Source: Clostridiales bacterium UBA1446 (lineage in GTDB: Bacteria > Bacillota > Clostridia > Oscillospirales > Oscillospiraceae). Taken from it: a DNA stretch of 6,081 bases. The notes below the pieces were generated by a model. The model did no database searches. It saw only the letters and a list, made by a program, of their open reading frames with translations, and was not told the origin of the DNA. Position numbers and translations under genes: made by a program. Of the stretch, positions 1-6,081 are shown one piece after another. The stretch covers positions 7,314-13,394 of the forward strand of contig DCTG01000139.1 of the NCBI GenBank assembly GCA_002329245.1, written 5' to 3'. Each line of letters starts with the position of its first letter. The first letter of the stretch is position 1.

Positions 1-332
1 CCAATATGACCATCATGAAACAGCAGGAAAAGGCCCGCCAGGAACGCGAGGAGCGCGAACGGCAGGAAGCCGTTGCTCTGGCTAAAAAACTTGAAAACTG
101 CGTTGTGAAAATTCATGTCCGCACGGGCGCCGGCGGCCGGTTGTTCGGCGCGGTGACTTCACAGGAAATATCGGAAGCACTCATGGCCCAGCATGGAATC
201 GACATCGGCAAAAACAAAATCATTCAGGAAGAGCCGATCAAACAATGCGGTTCCTATCAGCTCAGATGCAAGTTGGGGCATGAGATCGTCGGCACGCTTT
301 ATCTCGTCGTTGCGGAAGACAAAAATGCCTGA
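1..332 (+). CDS. rplI: Large ribosomal subunit protein bL9, C-terminal part (5' end outside window)
   Basis: Structural protein of the large ribosomal subunit. It binds 23S rRNA near the L1 stalk through its N-terminal domain and reaches outward on a long helix. The reading frame is open from base 3 and ends at TGA 330-332. About 109 residues are visible of a family length near 150, so roughly 40 residues, the rRNA-binding N-domain, lie upstream. The visible part starts in the charged connecting helix (rich in Lys, Arg, Glu and Gln, including the run REEREREQ-like repeats of charge). It then enters the C-terminal domain with the typical VKIHVRTGAGGRLFGAVT segment, a TSQEI-type helix start, and a closing strand GTLYLVVAED. 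The ATGs at 6-8 and 15-17 are internal Met codons within the helix, not starts. The gene is followed after 62 bases by dnaB, a common rplI-dnaB pairing in Bacillota. Identification is secure; the truncation is only the window edge. Confidence 0.95.
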   Translation, partial: NMTIMKQQEKARQEREERERQEAVALAKKLENCVVKIHVRTGAGGRLFGAVTSQEISEALMAQHGIDIGKNKIIQEEPIKQCGSYQLRCKLGHEIVGTLYLVVAEDKNA

Positions 333-394
333 TTGTACCGTTTCCGCTTTCCTGACTTACAGAATCTTATATTTCGAAGACCGGAGGGAATAGT

Positions 395-1738
395 ATGGAT
401 GAGCTGCTCATCAGACAGCTCCCGCATAGTCTTGAGGCGGAGCAGGCCGCGTTAGGCTCCATGCTCATCGACCCCCGCTGCATTCCCGATGTCATCGAGA
501 TGCTGCACCCGGAAGATTTTTATCTGCGACAGAACCGTGAGATTTTTGAAACCATCTACTCCATGTTCAGCTACTCGCAGACCATCGACCCGGTTACCGT
601 TTTAGAGCAGATGCGCGTGCAGGGAGTTTATGACGAGAATACATCCCGCAGTTATTTGCTGCAGCTCATGGAAATCACTCCCACCGCGGCAAATGTCAAG
701 GAATACGCAAAGATTATTCGGGACAAGTCCCTTCTTCGCAGCCTCGCGGAAGCGTCCGCCGACATCTCCGAGATGGTGCGGGAAGGCACGGGCGACGCGC
801 ACGATATCATGGAAGCCGCCGAGCGGAAGATTTACGCCATTCGCCAGGGGCGAAGCGATCAGGGCTTGATACACGTCTCCACGCTGATTTTGGACCTTTA
901 TGCCCGCCTCGCGGAACTTTCCAAGCAGGGCGCCGGCCTGCCGGGTCTTTCTACCGGTTTTCCCGATTTAGACACCTGTATTTCCGGCCTGTGCAAATCG
1001 GAACTCATTCTGATTGCCGCCCGCCCCGGTATGGGCAAGACCAGTTTTGCGCTGAACATGGCCCTTCACGCGGGGAAGCATTCCGGGAAAACCGTGGTGT
1101 TCTTTTCTCTGGAAATGTCGCGCGAACAGCTTATCATGCGCCTGATCTCCAACGAATCGTTCGTCGACGGGAAAAAACTGCTGACCGGGCGGCTCAGCGA
1201 GGACGACTGGACGAAAATCGCCGCCGCCTCCGCCGTGCTGAACCGTACGGACATCAGGATGGACGACAACGCCATGCTGACCGTTGCGGATATGAGCGCC
1301 AAATGCCGCCGGGTGGAAAATCTCGGCCTTGTGGTGATCGACTACCTTCAGCTCATGCAAAGTTCCGGCAACCCGAACGCGAGCAAGGAAAACCGGCAGC
1401 AGGCGGTTTCCGAAATATCCCGCTCGCTGAAAATCATGGCAAAGGAGCTCAACGTCCCCGTCCTCTGCCTTTCCCAGCTCTCCCGGGCAAACGAAGCGCG
1501 CCAGAATAAGCGCCCCATGCTCTCCGACCTGCGGGAATCGGGCGCCATCGAACAGGATGCGGACGTCGTCTTGTTTCTCTACCGCGAAGGCTATTACGAT
1601 GAAAACACGGATAATCCGAACCTGACCGAATGCATCGTGGCAAAAAACAGGAACGGAGAAACCGGTACGATACATCTGCAGTGGCTCCCGCAGTATACGA
1701 CTTTTTCCAGCCTCGAACGTCAGCGTATCGAAGACTGA
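395..1738 (+). CDS. dnaB: Replicative DNA helicase DnaB
   Basis: Ring-shaped hexameric helicase that unwinds DNA ahead of the replication fork using ATP or another NTP (DnaC in Bacillus naming). The 447 residues match the usual family length. The N-terminal primase-interacting helical domain covers about 7-110 and opens with the typical LPHSLEAEQAALGSML. A linker runs about 110-185, and the RecA-like motor domain about 186-445. The Walker A is ARPGMGKT (209-216, Lys215). The catalytic Glu240 lies in FFSLEMS. Walker B ends at Asp316 in VVIDYLQLM. The LSQLSR motif is at 359-364, and the family signature runs from RPMLSDLRESGAIEQDAD (373-390) onward. Lys417 and Arg419 in AKNRNG are the trans-acting finger residues by homology. 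No intein interrupts the Walker A, a frequent insertion site in this family. The ATG at 395 is preceded by CGGAGGG (382-388) at 6 bases. tilS begins 40 bases after the TGA. Confidence 0.98.
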   Translation: MDELLIRQLPHSLEAEQAALGSMLIDPRCIPDVIEMLHPEDFYLRQNREIFETIYSMFSYSQTIDPVTVLEQMRVQGVYDENTSRSYLLQLMEITPTAANVKEYAKIIRDKSLLRSLAEASADISEMVREGTGDAHDIMEAAERKIYAIRQGRSDQGLIHVSTLILDLYARLAELSKQGAGLPGLSTGFPDLDTCISGLCKSELILIAARPGMGKTSFALNMALHAGKHSGKTVVFFSLEMSREQLIMRLISNESFVDGKKLLTGRLSEDDWTKIAAASAVLNRTDIRMDDNAMLTVADMSAKCRRVENLGLVVIDYLQLMQSSGNPNASKENRQQAVSEISRSLKIMAKELNVPVLCLSQLSRANEARQNKRPMLSDLRESGAIEQDADVVLFLYREGYYDENTDNPNLTECIVAKNRNGETGTIHLQWLPQYTTFSSLERQRIED

Positions 1739-1746
1739 AAAGAATT

Positions 1747-1758
1747 CGGGGTACCCCG
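1747..1758. repeat. 12-bp perfect palindrome in the dnaB-tilS gap
   Basis: CGGGGTACCCCG reads the same on both strands and lies between the dnaB stop and the tilS ribosome binding site. In RNA it could form only a short hairpin, four GC pairs around a GUAC loop, with no U-tract after it, so it is not a convincing terminator. It may be a small attenuating or processing structure, or chance. Confidence 0.35.
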
Positions 1759-1778
1759 GCCTACAGGAAAGAAAAGCA

Positions 1779-3173
1779 ATGATTGACGCCGTTTTAGCCC
1801 TTTCAAAGGAATACGATATGTTCCCTGCAGGCGGAATGATCCTCTGCGCCGTTTCCGGGGGAGCGGATTCCATGTGCCTGCTTCATTTGCTCTGTTCCCT
1901 TGCCCCGTCGGCGGGATTTACCGTCGCGGCGGCTCATTATAACCATGGTCTGCGGGGCGGGGAATCCGACGCCGACGAAGCCTTTGTAACCGGATTCTGC
2001 CGGCAAAACAGGATTCCCTTTTTCCTCGGAAAAGGCAAGGTGGCCGAAGCCGCAGCCGCGTCCGGCATGGGACTTGAAGCGACCGCCCGCGCCCTTCGCT
2101 ACCGGTTTTTGGAACAAACCGCCAAGGAACAGGGCGCAGCCCGAATTGCAACCGCCCATACCGCCGACGATAACCTGGAGACCTTCCTGCTCCACCTGAC
2201 CCGGGGCACAGGCCTTTCCGGACTGTGCGGAATTCCGCCCCGACGCGGCCAAATTGTCCGGCCGCTTCTGACCGTTTCCCGGCTTCAGGTGGAGGAATAT
2301 CTTCTGTCGCACAACATCGCCCATCGGGAAGACCAAAGCAACCTTGAACTTAGATTTTCCCGCAACCGGATCCGGCATCAGGTGATTCCGGTCCTCCGCT
2401 CCATGAATCCAAACCTGAATGAAACCTCCGCCCGGATGATTGCTTCTTTGCGCGCGGACAACGATTATATCAACGCCCAGGCCCTCCGGGCAGTAACCGC
2501 CGCGGAAAAAGCCTGGGGCGGGCTGATGATACGCGCCGCCGTGCTGAATAATCTTCCCGCCGCCTTAGGGGCCAGAGCGATTCGTTTTCTCTTGGACCGT
2601 CTGCAGGGAGCGGGCCGCCGCAACGTCACCGGCGCGCATTATTCCGCCGTACTTTCCCTTGCGCGGTGCGACGACCCCTCGGCGCGCGTGAGCCTCCCCA
2701 ACGGCATCGAGGTCCGGCGCGTCTACCAGTCCCTTCTTTTTACGGTCGGAAGCCCCGTTGCGCCTGCAATCGAACCGATCCCCCTGTGCTTAGACGGTGA
2801 AACGCTGCTGCCGGACGCCGGATGGCGCATCGAATGCCGGCGGAAGAAGCCATGCGCCGACGAAACAAACCCGCAGGATACCATAGCGCTTCGCGCCGAC
2901 GCGATAGGCGCTTGTCCGGTCGTCCGGTCCCGCCGGCCCGGCGATCGTCTTTCTCTTCCCGGCCGCGGCAGCCGCACTTTGAAACGACTCTTCATCGACG
3001 AGAAAATTCCCTGTTTTCTGCGGGATAACATCCCGGTTCTTTCAGACGAGGACGGCGTTATCGCCGTTTACGGCTTCGGGCCAGACCGTTCCCGGACTCC
3101 CGCCGGCGGGGAGGAAACCGTTTACGTTTCCTTTTCCCGCATACCGGGCAGCGAATCACCGGCAAAATTATAA
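1779..3173 (+). CDS. tilS: tRNA(Ile)-lysidine synthetase TilS
   Basis: ATP-dependent enzyme that joins lysine to C34 of the CAU-anticodon tRNA-Ile, changing its decoding from AUG to AUA and its charging from Met to Ile. It is essential in most bacteria and cytoplasmic. The N-type ATP-pyrophosphatase domain fills about 20-205. It shows the PP-loop SGGADS (26-31), AAHYNHGLRG (51-60), the ATAHTADDNLETFLLHLTRG region (124-143), RPLL (161-164) and REDQSNLELRFSRNRIRH (183-200). A middle substrate-binding region follows (about 215-330). The C-terminal TilS domain (about 378-440) carries RSRRPGDR (383-390) and LKRLFIDEKIP (401-411). At 464 residues the gene is the long, three-domain form usual in Bacillota. 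The ATG at 1779 has AGGAAAG (1765-1771) at 7 bases. hpt begins 15 bases after the TAA, which suggests one transcript and possibly coupled translation. Confidence 0.97.
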   Translation: MIDAVLALSKEYDMFPAGGMILCAVSGGADSMCLLHLLCSLAPSAGFTVAAAHYNHGLRGGESDADEAFVTGFCRQNRIPFFLGKGKVAEAAAASGMGLEATARALRYRFLEQTAKEQGAARIATAHTADDNLETFLLHLTRGTGLSGLCGIPPRRGQIVRPLLTVSRLQVEEYLLSHNIAHREDQSNLELRFSRNRIRHQVIPVLRSMNPNLNETSARMIASLRADNDYINAQALRAVTAAEKAWGGLMIRAAVLNNLPAALGARAIRFLLDRLQGAGRRNVTGAHYSAVLSLARCDDPSARVSLPNGIEVRRVYQSLLFTVGSPVAPAIEPIPLCLDGETLLPDAGWRIECRRKKPCADETNPQDTIALRADAIGACPVVRSRRPGDRLSLPGRGSRTLKRLFIDEKIPCFLRDNIPVLSDEDGVIAVYGFGPDRSRTPAGGEETVYVSFSRIPGSESPAKL

Positions 3174-3188
3174 AACGGAGTTGTTGTC

Positions 3189-3734
3189 ATGCTAGAAAAA
3201 GACATTGAGCGTATTTTAGTTACGGAAGAGGAACTCTCCGCACGCATCTCTGAGCTCGCTTCCCAAATCAACCGGGACTATTCGGGCCGGCAGCCCTTGC
3301 TCGTCGGCGTCCTGCGCGGCTCTTTCGTCTTTCTTGCCGACCTGGTGCGCAAGTTGGACATTTATTGCAGCGTCGAGTTTATGGGCCTTTCGTCGTACGG
3401 TTCCCAGACCAGCAGTTCCGGCGCGGTGCAGATTACGCGCGATCTGCCGGTCGACATTGAAGGCCGGGATATTCTGATTGTGGAAGATATCTTGGACAGC
3501 GGCCACACCCTTGCATACCTGGTGGAGCTTCTGAAAACACGCCATCCCTCCTCCATACGCATCTGCGTCCTATTGGACAAGCCTTCGCGCAGAAAAAAAG
3601 CTGTTTCCGTGGACTATGTCGGCTTCTCCATCCCCGACGATTTCGTGGTGGGATACGGCCTCGACTATGCCGAGCTTTACCGCAACCTCCCTTACATCGG
3701 AGTGCTCAAGCCCTCCGTTTACCGGAATACCTAA
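3189..3734 (+). CDS. hpt: Hypoxanthine phosphoribosyltransferase
   Basis: Purine salvage enzyme: hypoxanthine (and usually guanine) plus PRPP gives IMP or GMP plus pyrophosphate. Cytoplasmic, acting as a dimer or tetramer. The 181 residues are typical of the bacterial enzyme. The LRGSF segment (42-46) holds the pyrophosphate-binding turn. The flexible-loop region is SSYGSQTSSSG (69-78). The PRPP motif ILIVEDILDSGHTL is at 95-108, where Glu99 and Asp100 match the ribose-binding acids and Asp103 the general base of human HPRT. The base pocket includes Lys131 (LLDKPSRRK), Tyr143-Val144 and Asp150 in DYVGFSIPDDFVVGYGLDYAE. GGAG at 3177-3180 sits 8 bases before the ATG. In Bacillota this enzyme is known to be inhibited by (p)ppGpp at the active site; I infer, but cannot show, the same here. 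Its place between tilS and ftsH is the conserved arrangement of the phylum. Confidence 0.97.
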   Translation: MLEKDIERILVTEEELSARISELASQINRDYSGRQPLLVGVLRGSFVFLADLVRKLDIYCSVEFMGLSSYGSQTSSSGAVQITRDLPVDIEGRDILIVEDILDSGHTLAYLVELLKTRHPSSIRICVLLDKPSRRKKAVSVDYVGFSIPDDFVVGYGLDYAELYRNLPYIGVLKPSVYRNT

Positions 3735-3770
3735 CGAACCATCAGGACGCTTTTTCCGCGGACTGAACCG

Positions 3771-3781
3771 AAGGATGTGAT
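3771..3781 (+). promoter_or_regulatory. Extended Shine-Dalgarno of ftsH
   Basis: AAGGATGTGAT matches the 16S-complementary sequence AAGGAGGTGAT at 10 of 11 positions and supports the TTG start at 3788. The SD core ends about 10 bases before the start, toward the long end of the usual range. An ATG at 3775-3777 lies inside the site but is followed at once by TGA, so it cannot be the gene start. Confidence 0.7.
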
Positions 3782-3787
3782 TGGCTG

Positions 3788-5731
3788 TTGAAAAAGGGAA
3801 ATATCCGGGACGCCACCTTTTATCTTTTGATCGCCGTTGTTCTCATCTCTACGATCTTTCTGATCAAGCGGACGGACCCAAGTGAATCCTACACCTATGC
3901 CGAAATCCGCCGGCTCTTCACGGAAGAGAAGGTAAAAGAATTCTTTGTGGAAGACAATACGCTTACCCTCACGTTGTGGGAGAAGTTCGAGGGAAAGGAT
4001 ATCATATCCTACGACCTTCTGAGCTTCGACCTGTTTTTCAGCGATCTCAACGATCTGATCAAAGAGCAGTATGAAGCGGGCATCATAACCAACTATGACT
4101 ATCCGGCCGGGTGGCAAGCCCCCTGGTGGTGGGTATTTATGCCCTATGTCGCCTTGGTTTTTATCTTTATCCTTCTTTGGATCTTCCTCTTCAACCGGAA
4201 TACCGGCGGCGCCGGCGGCGACCGCACGGCCCGCTTCGGCAAGGCGCGGGTGCGGCAGGGCGCCGACCAGAAGAAAAAAGTCACGTTCGCTGACGTGGCG
4301 GGAGCCGACGAGGAAAAGGCAGAGCTGCAGGAAATTGTCGAGTTCCTGCGCAATCCCCGCCGCTTCATCGCTTTGGGGGCGCGTATCCCCAAGGGGGTCC
4401 TTCTCGTAGGGCCGCCGGGCACAGGCAAAACACTGCTTGCAAAGGCCGTCGCCGGAGAGGCCGGGGTTAATTTTCTCTCGATTTCCGGCTCGGACTTTGT
4501 GGAGCTTTACGTCGGCGTGGGCGCTTCGCGCGTGCGCGACCTGTTTGAACAGGCCAAGAAAAACTCCCCCTCCATCGTCTTCATCGATGAAATCGACGCC
4601 GTCGGACGCCAGCGCGGCGCGGGTTTGGGCGGAGGACACGACGAGCGCGAGCAGACGCTAAACCAACTTCTCGTGGAAATGGACGGCTTTGGGACGAATG
4701 AAGGCGTGATCGTCATGGCGGCTACCAACCGCCAGGATATTTTGGATCCCGCGCTGCTGCGTCCGGGCCGGTTCGACAGGCAGGTCTTTGTGGGCCTCCC
4801 CGACATCAAGGGCAGGGAAGCCATTTTAAGGGTGCATATCAAGGATAAGCCCTTAGCCGACAACGTCAACCTTACGATCCTGAGCAAGGGCACCACCGGC
4901 TTCACGGGCGCCGACCTGGAAAACCTCGTCAACGAAGCCGCGCTGCTTGCCGCCCGCCGCGGCAAACGCGTGATAGGCATGGCCGAATTTCATGAGGCGA
5001 CAATCAAAGTCATAGCCGGCCCGGAGAAAAAGAGCCGCGTCGTCACGGAACAGTCCAGAAAACTCACCGCCTACCACGAAGCCGGGCACGCCGTGGTTAT
5101 ACGCAACCTGAAAACGCACGATCCGGTTCATCAGATTTCCATTGTGCCCCGCGGCGCGGCCGGCGGCATGACCATTTCCCTGCCCCGCGAGGACCGCTCC
5201 TTCCTTTCCCGCACGGAAATGTTCGAGCAGATCGTCTCCCTCTTAGGCGGCCGGGTAGCGGAAAAGCTTGTGCTCAACGACATTTCCACCGGCGCGGCCA
5301 ACGATATCCAGCGCGCCTCCGCCATCGCGTGGAAGATGGTCACCTATTACGGGATGAGCGAGAAATTAGGCACCGTTTCCTTCGAAAGCGGGCACGACGA
5401 GATCTTCATCGGACGGAGCATGGCGCAGACCCGCTCCTATTCCGAGGAGGTCGCGGCGCTGATTGACGAAGAAGTCAAGCGCATCATCGACGAGGCCTAC
5501 AACCAATGCCAGAAGATACTGAGTCTGAATCTGGAAAAGCTTGTGACGATTGCGGAATACCTTCTGGAGAATGAAACGATGGACGCCGCCGCGTTCGAGG
5601 CCGTCTTTGAAAACCCGCACGCGATTCCTCCGCCTCCCCCCGCGGAGGACCAGGATGATTTTAAGACGACCGACGACTATCGGCCCACGTCCCAGATCCG
5701 GCTCGAGGATTTCTTGGACGATGAATTTTGA
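3788..5731 (+). CDS. ftsH: ATP-dependent zinc metalloprotease FtsH, TTG start
   Basis: Membrane-anchored hexameric AAA+ protease that extracts and degrades misfolded membrane proteins and some cytosolic regulators. The 647 residues are normal for the family. Membrane segment 1 is about 9-26, an extracytoplasmic domain about 27-112, and membrane segment 2 about 114-135; the rest is cytosolic. The AAA module shows Walker A GPPGTGKT (208-215), pore loop ELYVGVGA (239-246), Walker B IVFIDEID (263-270) and a second region of homology [20 protein letters not shown] with arginine fingers Arg325 and Arg328. The M41 protease has HEAGH (430-434) and Asp506 in TGAANDIQ as the third zinc ligand. The tail has five prolines (614-618) and an acidic end. 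Start choice: an in-frame TGA at 3764-3766 leaves only CTG 3785 or TTG 3788, and TTG AAA AAG gives a normal basic N-terminus behind an extended SD. The pore aromatic is Tyr241 where most bacterial FtsH have Phe. Confidence 0.97.
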   Translation: MKKGNIRDATFYLLIAVVLISTIFLIKRTDPSESYTYAEIRRLFTEEKVKEFFVEDNTLTLTLWEKFEGKDIISYDLLSFDLFFSDLNDLIKEQYEAGIITNYDYPAGWQAPWWWVFMPYVALVFIFILLWIFLFNRNTGGAGGDRTARFGKARVRQGADQKKKVTFADVAGADEEKAELQEIVEFLRNPRRFIALGARIPKGVLLVGPPGTGKTLLAKAVAGEAGVNFLSISGSDFVELYVGVGASRVRDLFEQAKKNSPSIVFIDEIDAVGRQRGAGLGGGHDEREQTLNQLLVEMDGFGTNEGVIVMAATNRQDILDPALLRPGRFDRQVFVGLPDIKGREAILRVHIKDKPLADNVNLTILSKGTTGFTGADLENLVNEAALLAARRGKRVIGMAEFHEATIKVIAGPEKKSRVVTEQSRKLTAYHEAGHAVVIRNLKTHDPVHQISIVPRGAAGGMTISLPREDRSFLSRTEMFEQIVSLLGGRVAEKLVLNDISTGAANDIQRASAIAWKMVTYYGMSEKLGTVSFESGHDEIFIGRSMAQTRSYSEEVAALIDEEVKRIIDEAYNQCQKILSLNLEKLVTIAEYLLENETMDAAAFEAVFENPHAIPPPPPAEDQDDFKTTDDYRPTSQIRLEDFLDDEF

Positions 5732-5746
5732 CTAGTTTTTACTAGT
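5731..5746. repeat. Short inverted repeat right after ftsH
   Basis: ACTAGT-TTTT-ACTAGT: two copies of a 6-bp palindrome around a T4 loop, starting on the last base of the ftsH stop codon. As RNA it would be a weak 6-bp hairpin, extendable by two G-U pairs. It could shield the 3' end or be a remnant of a secondary terminator. Function is unproven. Confidence 0.4.
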
Positions 5747-5763
5747 TGGAAAGAGCTTTGCAG

Positions 5764-5801
5764 AAAAACGCCTCCGGAGCGGCGCTCCGGAGGCGTTTTT
5801 T
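5764..5801. terminator. Strong intrinsic terminator, possibly bidirectional
   Basis: The arms CGCCTCCGGAGC (5769-5780) and GCTCCGGAGGCG (5784-5795) pair perfectly around a 3-base loop GGC. Five A-T pairs extend the stem (5764-5768 with 5796-5800), giving 17 bp, and the T-run continues to 5801. It lies 32 bases past the ftsH stop and would end the rplI-to-ftsH transcript. The A-run on the left gives a U-tract on the other strand, so it could also stop - strand transcripts arriving from the ABC transporter gene, 124 bases away. Confidence 0.93.
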
Positions 5802-5924
5802 ATTTCATTTTTTCTTACAAAGTCCTATGTTTTGCCCTCATTTTTCCTAGGCCGTATCTCTTTTTTCCCAGCTTCCTCCTAAGAAACGCTCTCTTTTTCT
5901 CTACACGGACTCTGCTTACATTGC

Positions 5925-6081
5925 TTAAAGCACCTTTGAGAGAAAATCGCGCGTCCTGCTCTGCTGCGGATTCGCGAAAAACTCATCCGGCGGAGCCTGC
6001 TCCACGATTCTTCCTTCGTCCATAAAGAGCACGCGCGTGGCGACCTCCCGCGCAAATCCCATCTCGTGGGTGACCACCACC
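5925..6081 (-). CDS. ABC transporter ATP-binding protein, polar amino-acid (GlnQ/HisP) family, C-terminal end
   Basis: ATPase subunit that powers an ABC importer, probably for a polar amino acid. Only the last 51 codons are inside the window; the gene continues past base 6081 and its stop codon is TAA at 5927-5925. The visible part begins just before the switch histidine in VVVTHEMGFAREVATRV. It continues with LFMDEGRIVEQAPPDEFF, then NPQQSRTRDFLSKVL at the end. The THEMGFA segment, the MDEGRIVE strand and the FF-NP-RT-FL-K-L ending are typical of the GlnQ/HisP/ArtP group of about 240 residues. Walker A, Q-loop, signature and Walker B lie outside. It is convergent with ftsH and functionally unrelated to it. 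Which amino acid is carried cannot be told from this fragment; permease and binding-protein genes would be expected farther right. Confidence 0.9.
   Translation of the reverse strand, partial: VVVTHEMGFAREVATRVLFMDEGRIVEQAPPDEFFANPQQSRTRDFLSKVL

Noticed and set aside
333..394. Possible promoter before dnaB (TATATT at 368-373)
   Set aside because: No acceptable -35 at 16-18 bases; TTGTAC at 333-338 is 29 bases away. Not enough to call.
1742..1755. GAATTC and GGTACC restriction-type sites close together, resembling a cloning linker
   Set aside because: They lie in a natural gap between two intact genes with a normal ribosome binding site; there is no vector sequence on either side.
968..1873. 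Long open frame (about 300 codons) on the - strand opposite dnaB and the start of tilS
   Set aside because: It lies antisense to the conserved DnaB motor domain, shows no recognisable domain, and is explained by third-position G/C bias, which removes stops from the opposite strand.
3775..3780. ATG as an alternative start for ftsH
   Set aside because: It is out of frame with ftsH and is followed immediately by TGA.
3731..4639. Long open frame (about 300 codons) on the - strand opposite the first half of ftsH
   Set aside because: It is a shadow of FtsH with low-complexity composition and no family resemblance; the + strand reading has every expected motif.
5815..5841. Tiny - strand frame (8 codons, MRAKHRTL) with AGGAAAA just before its ATG
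   Set aside because: Too short to support as a gene; the purine-rich strand makes SD-like strings likely by chance.
5875..5880. Perfect AGGAGG on the - strand in the convergent gap
   Set aside because: No ATG, GTG or TTG follows at usable distance, and the surrounding strand is purine-rich throughout.

Overview
The window looks like a slice of a bacterial chromosome from the Bacillota. The gene order tilS-hpt-ftsH is a classic cluster of that phylum. Here it follows directly on rplI-dnaB, another conserved pair. FtsH has two membrane segments near its N-terminus, a Gram-positive-type tilS-hpt pair sits upstream, and the coding DNA favours G or C at third positions. A GC-richer anaerobic lineage such as the Negativicutes would fit, but I infer that from gene order and protein style; no marker in the window proves it.

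Layout, left to right on the + strand: the C-terminal three quarters of ribosomal protein bL9 (rplI, ends at 332); the replicative helicase DnaB (395-1738); the tRNA-Ile lysidine synthetase TilS (1779-3173); a hypoxanthine phosphoribosyltransferase (3189-3734); and the membrane AAA+ protease FtsH (3788-5731, TTG start). The gaps are 62, 40, 15 and 53 bases, and none contains a convincing terminator or promoter, so all five genes could be read as one transcript. A strong 17-bp hairpin with a U-tract (5764-5801) closes the unit. From the other side, on the - strand, comes the last 51 codons of an ABC transporter ATPase of the polar amino-acid (GlnQ/HisP) family, ending at 5925. The 193 bases between the two convergent stop codons hold the terminator, a small AT-rich hairpin and a pyrimidine-rich stretch with no supportable gene.

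The genes are housekeeping: translation (bL9, and TilS, which makes the AUA-decoding tRNA), replication (DnaB), purine salvage (Hpt) and membrane protein quality control (FtsH). In Bacillus subtilis TilS and Hpt have been reported to act together on ftsH expression, so the tilS-hpt-ftsH adjacency may carry regulatory meaning. I found no new biological system, mobile element, CRISPR array or RNA gene. The points worth a second look are modest: the non-ATG start and extended Shine-Dalgarno of ftsH, a tyrosine in the FtsH pore loop, the joined gene order, a leucine codon-context bias, and the symmetrical terminator.
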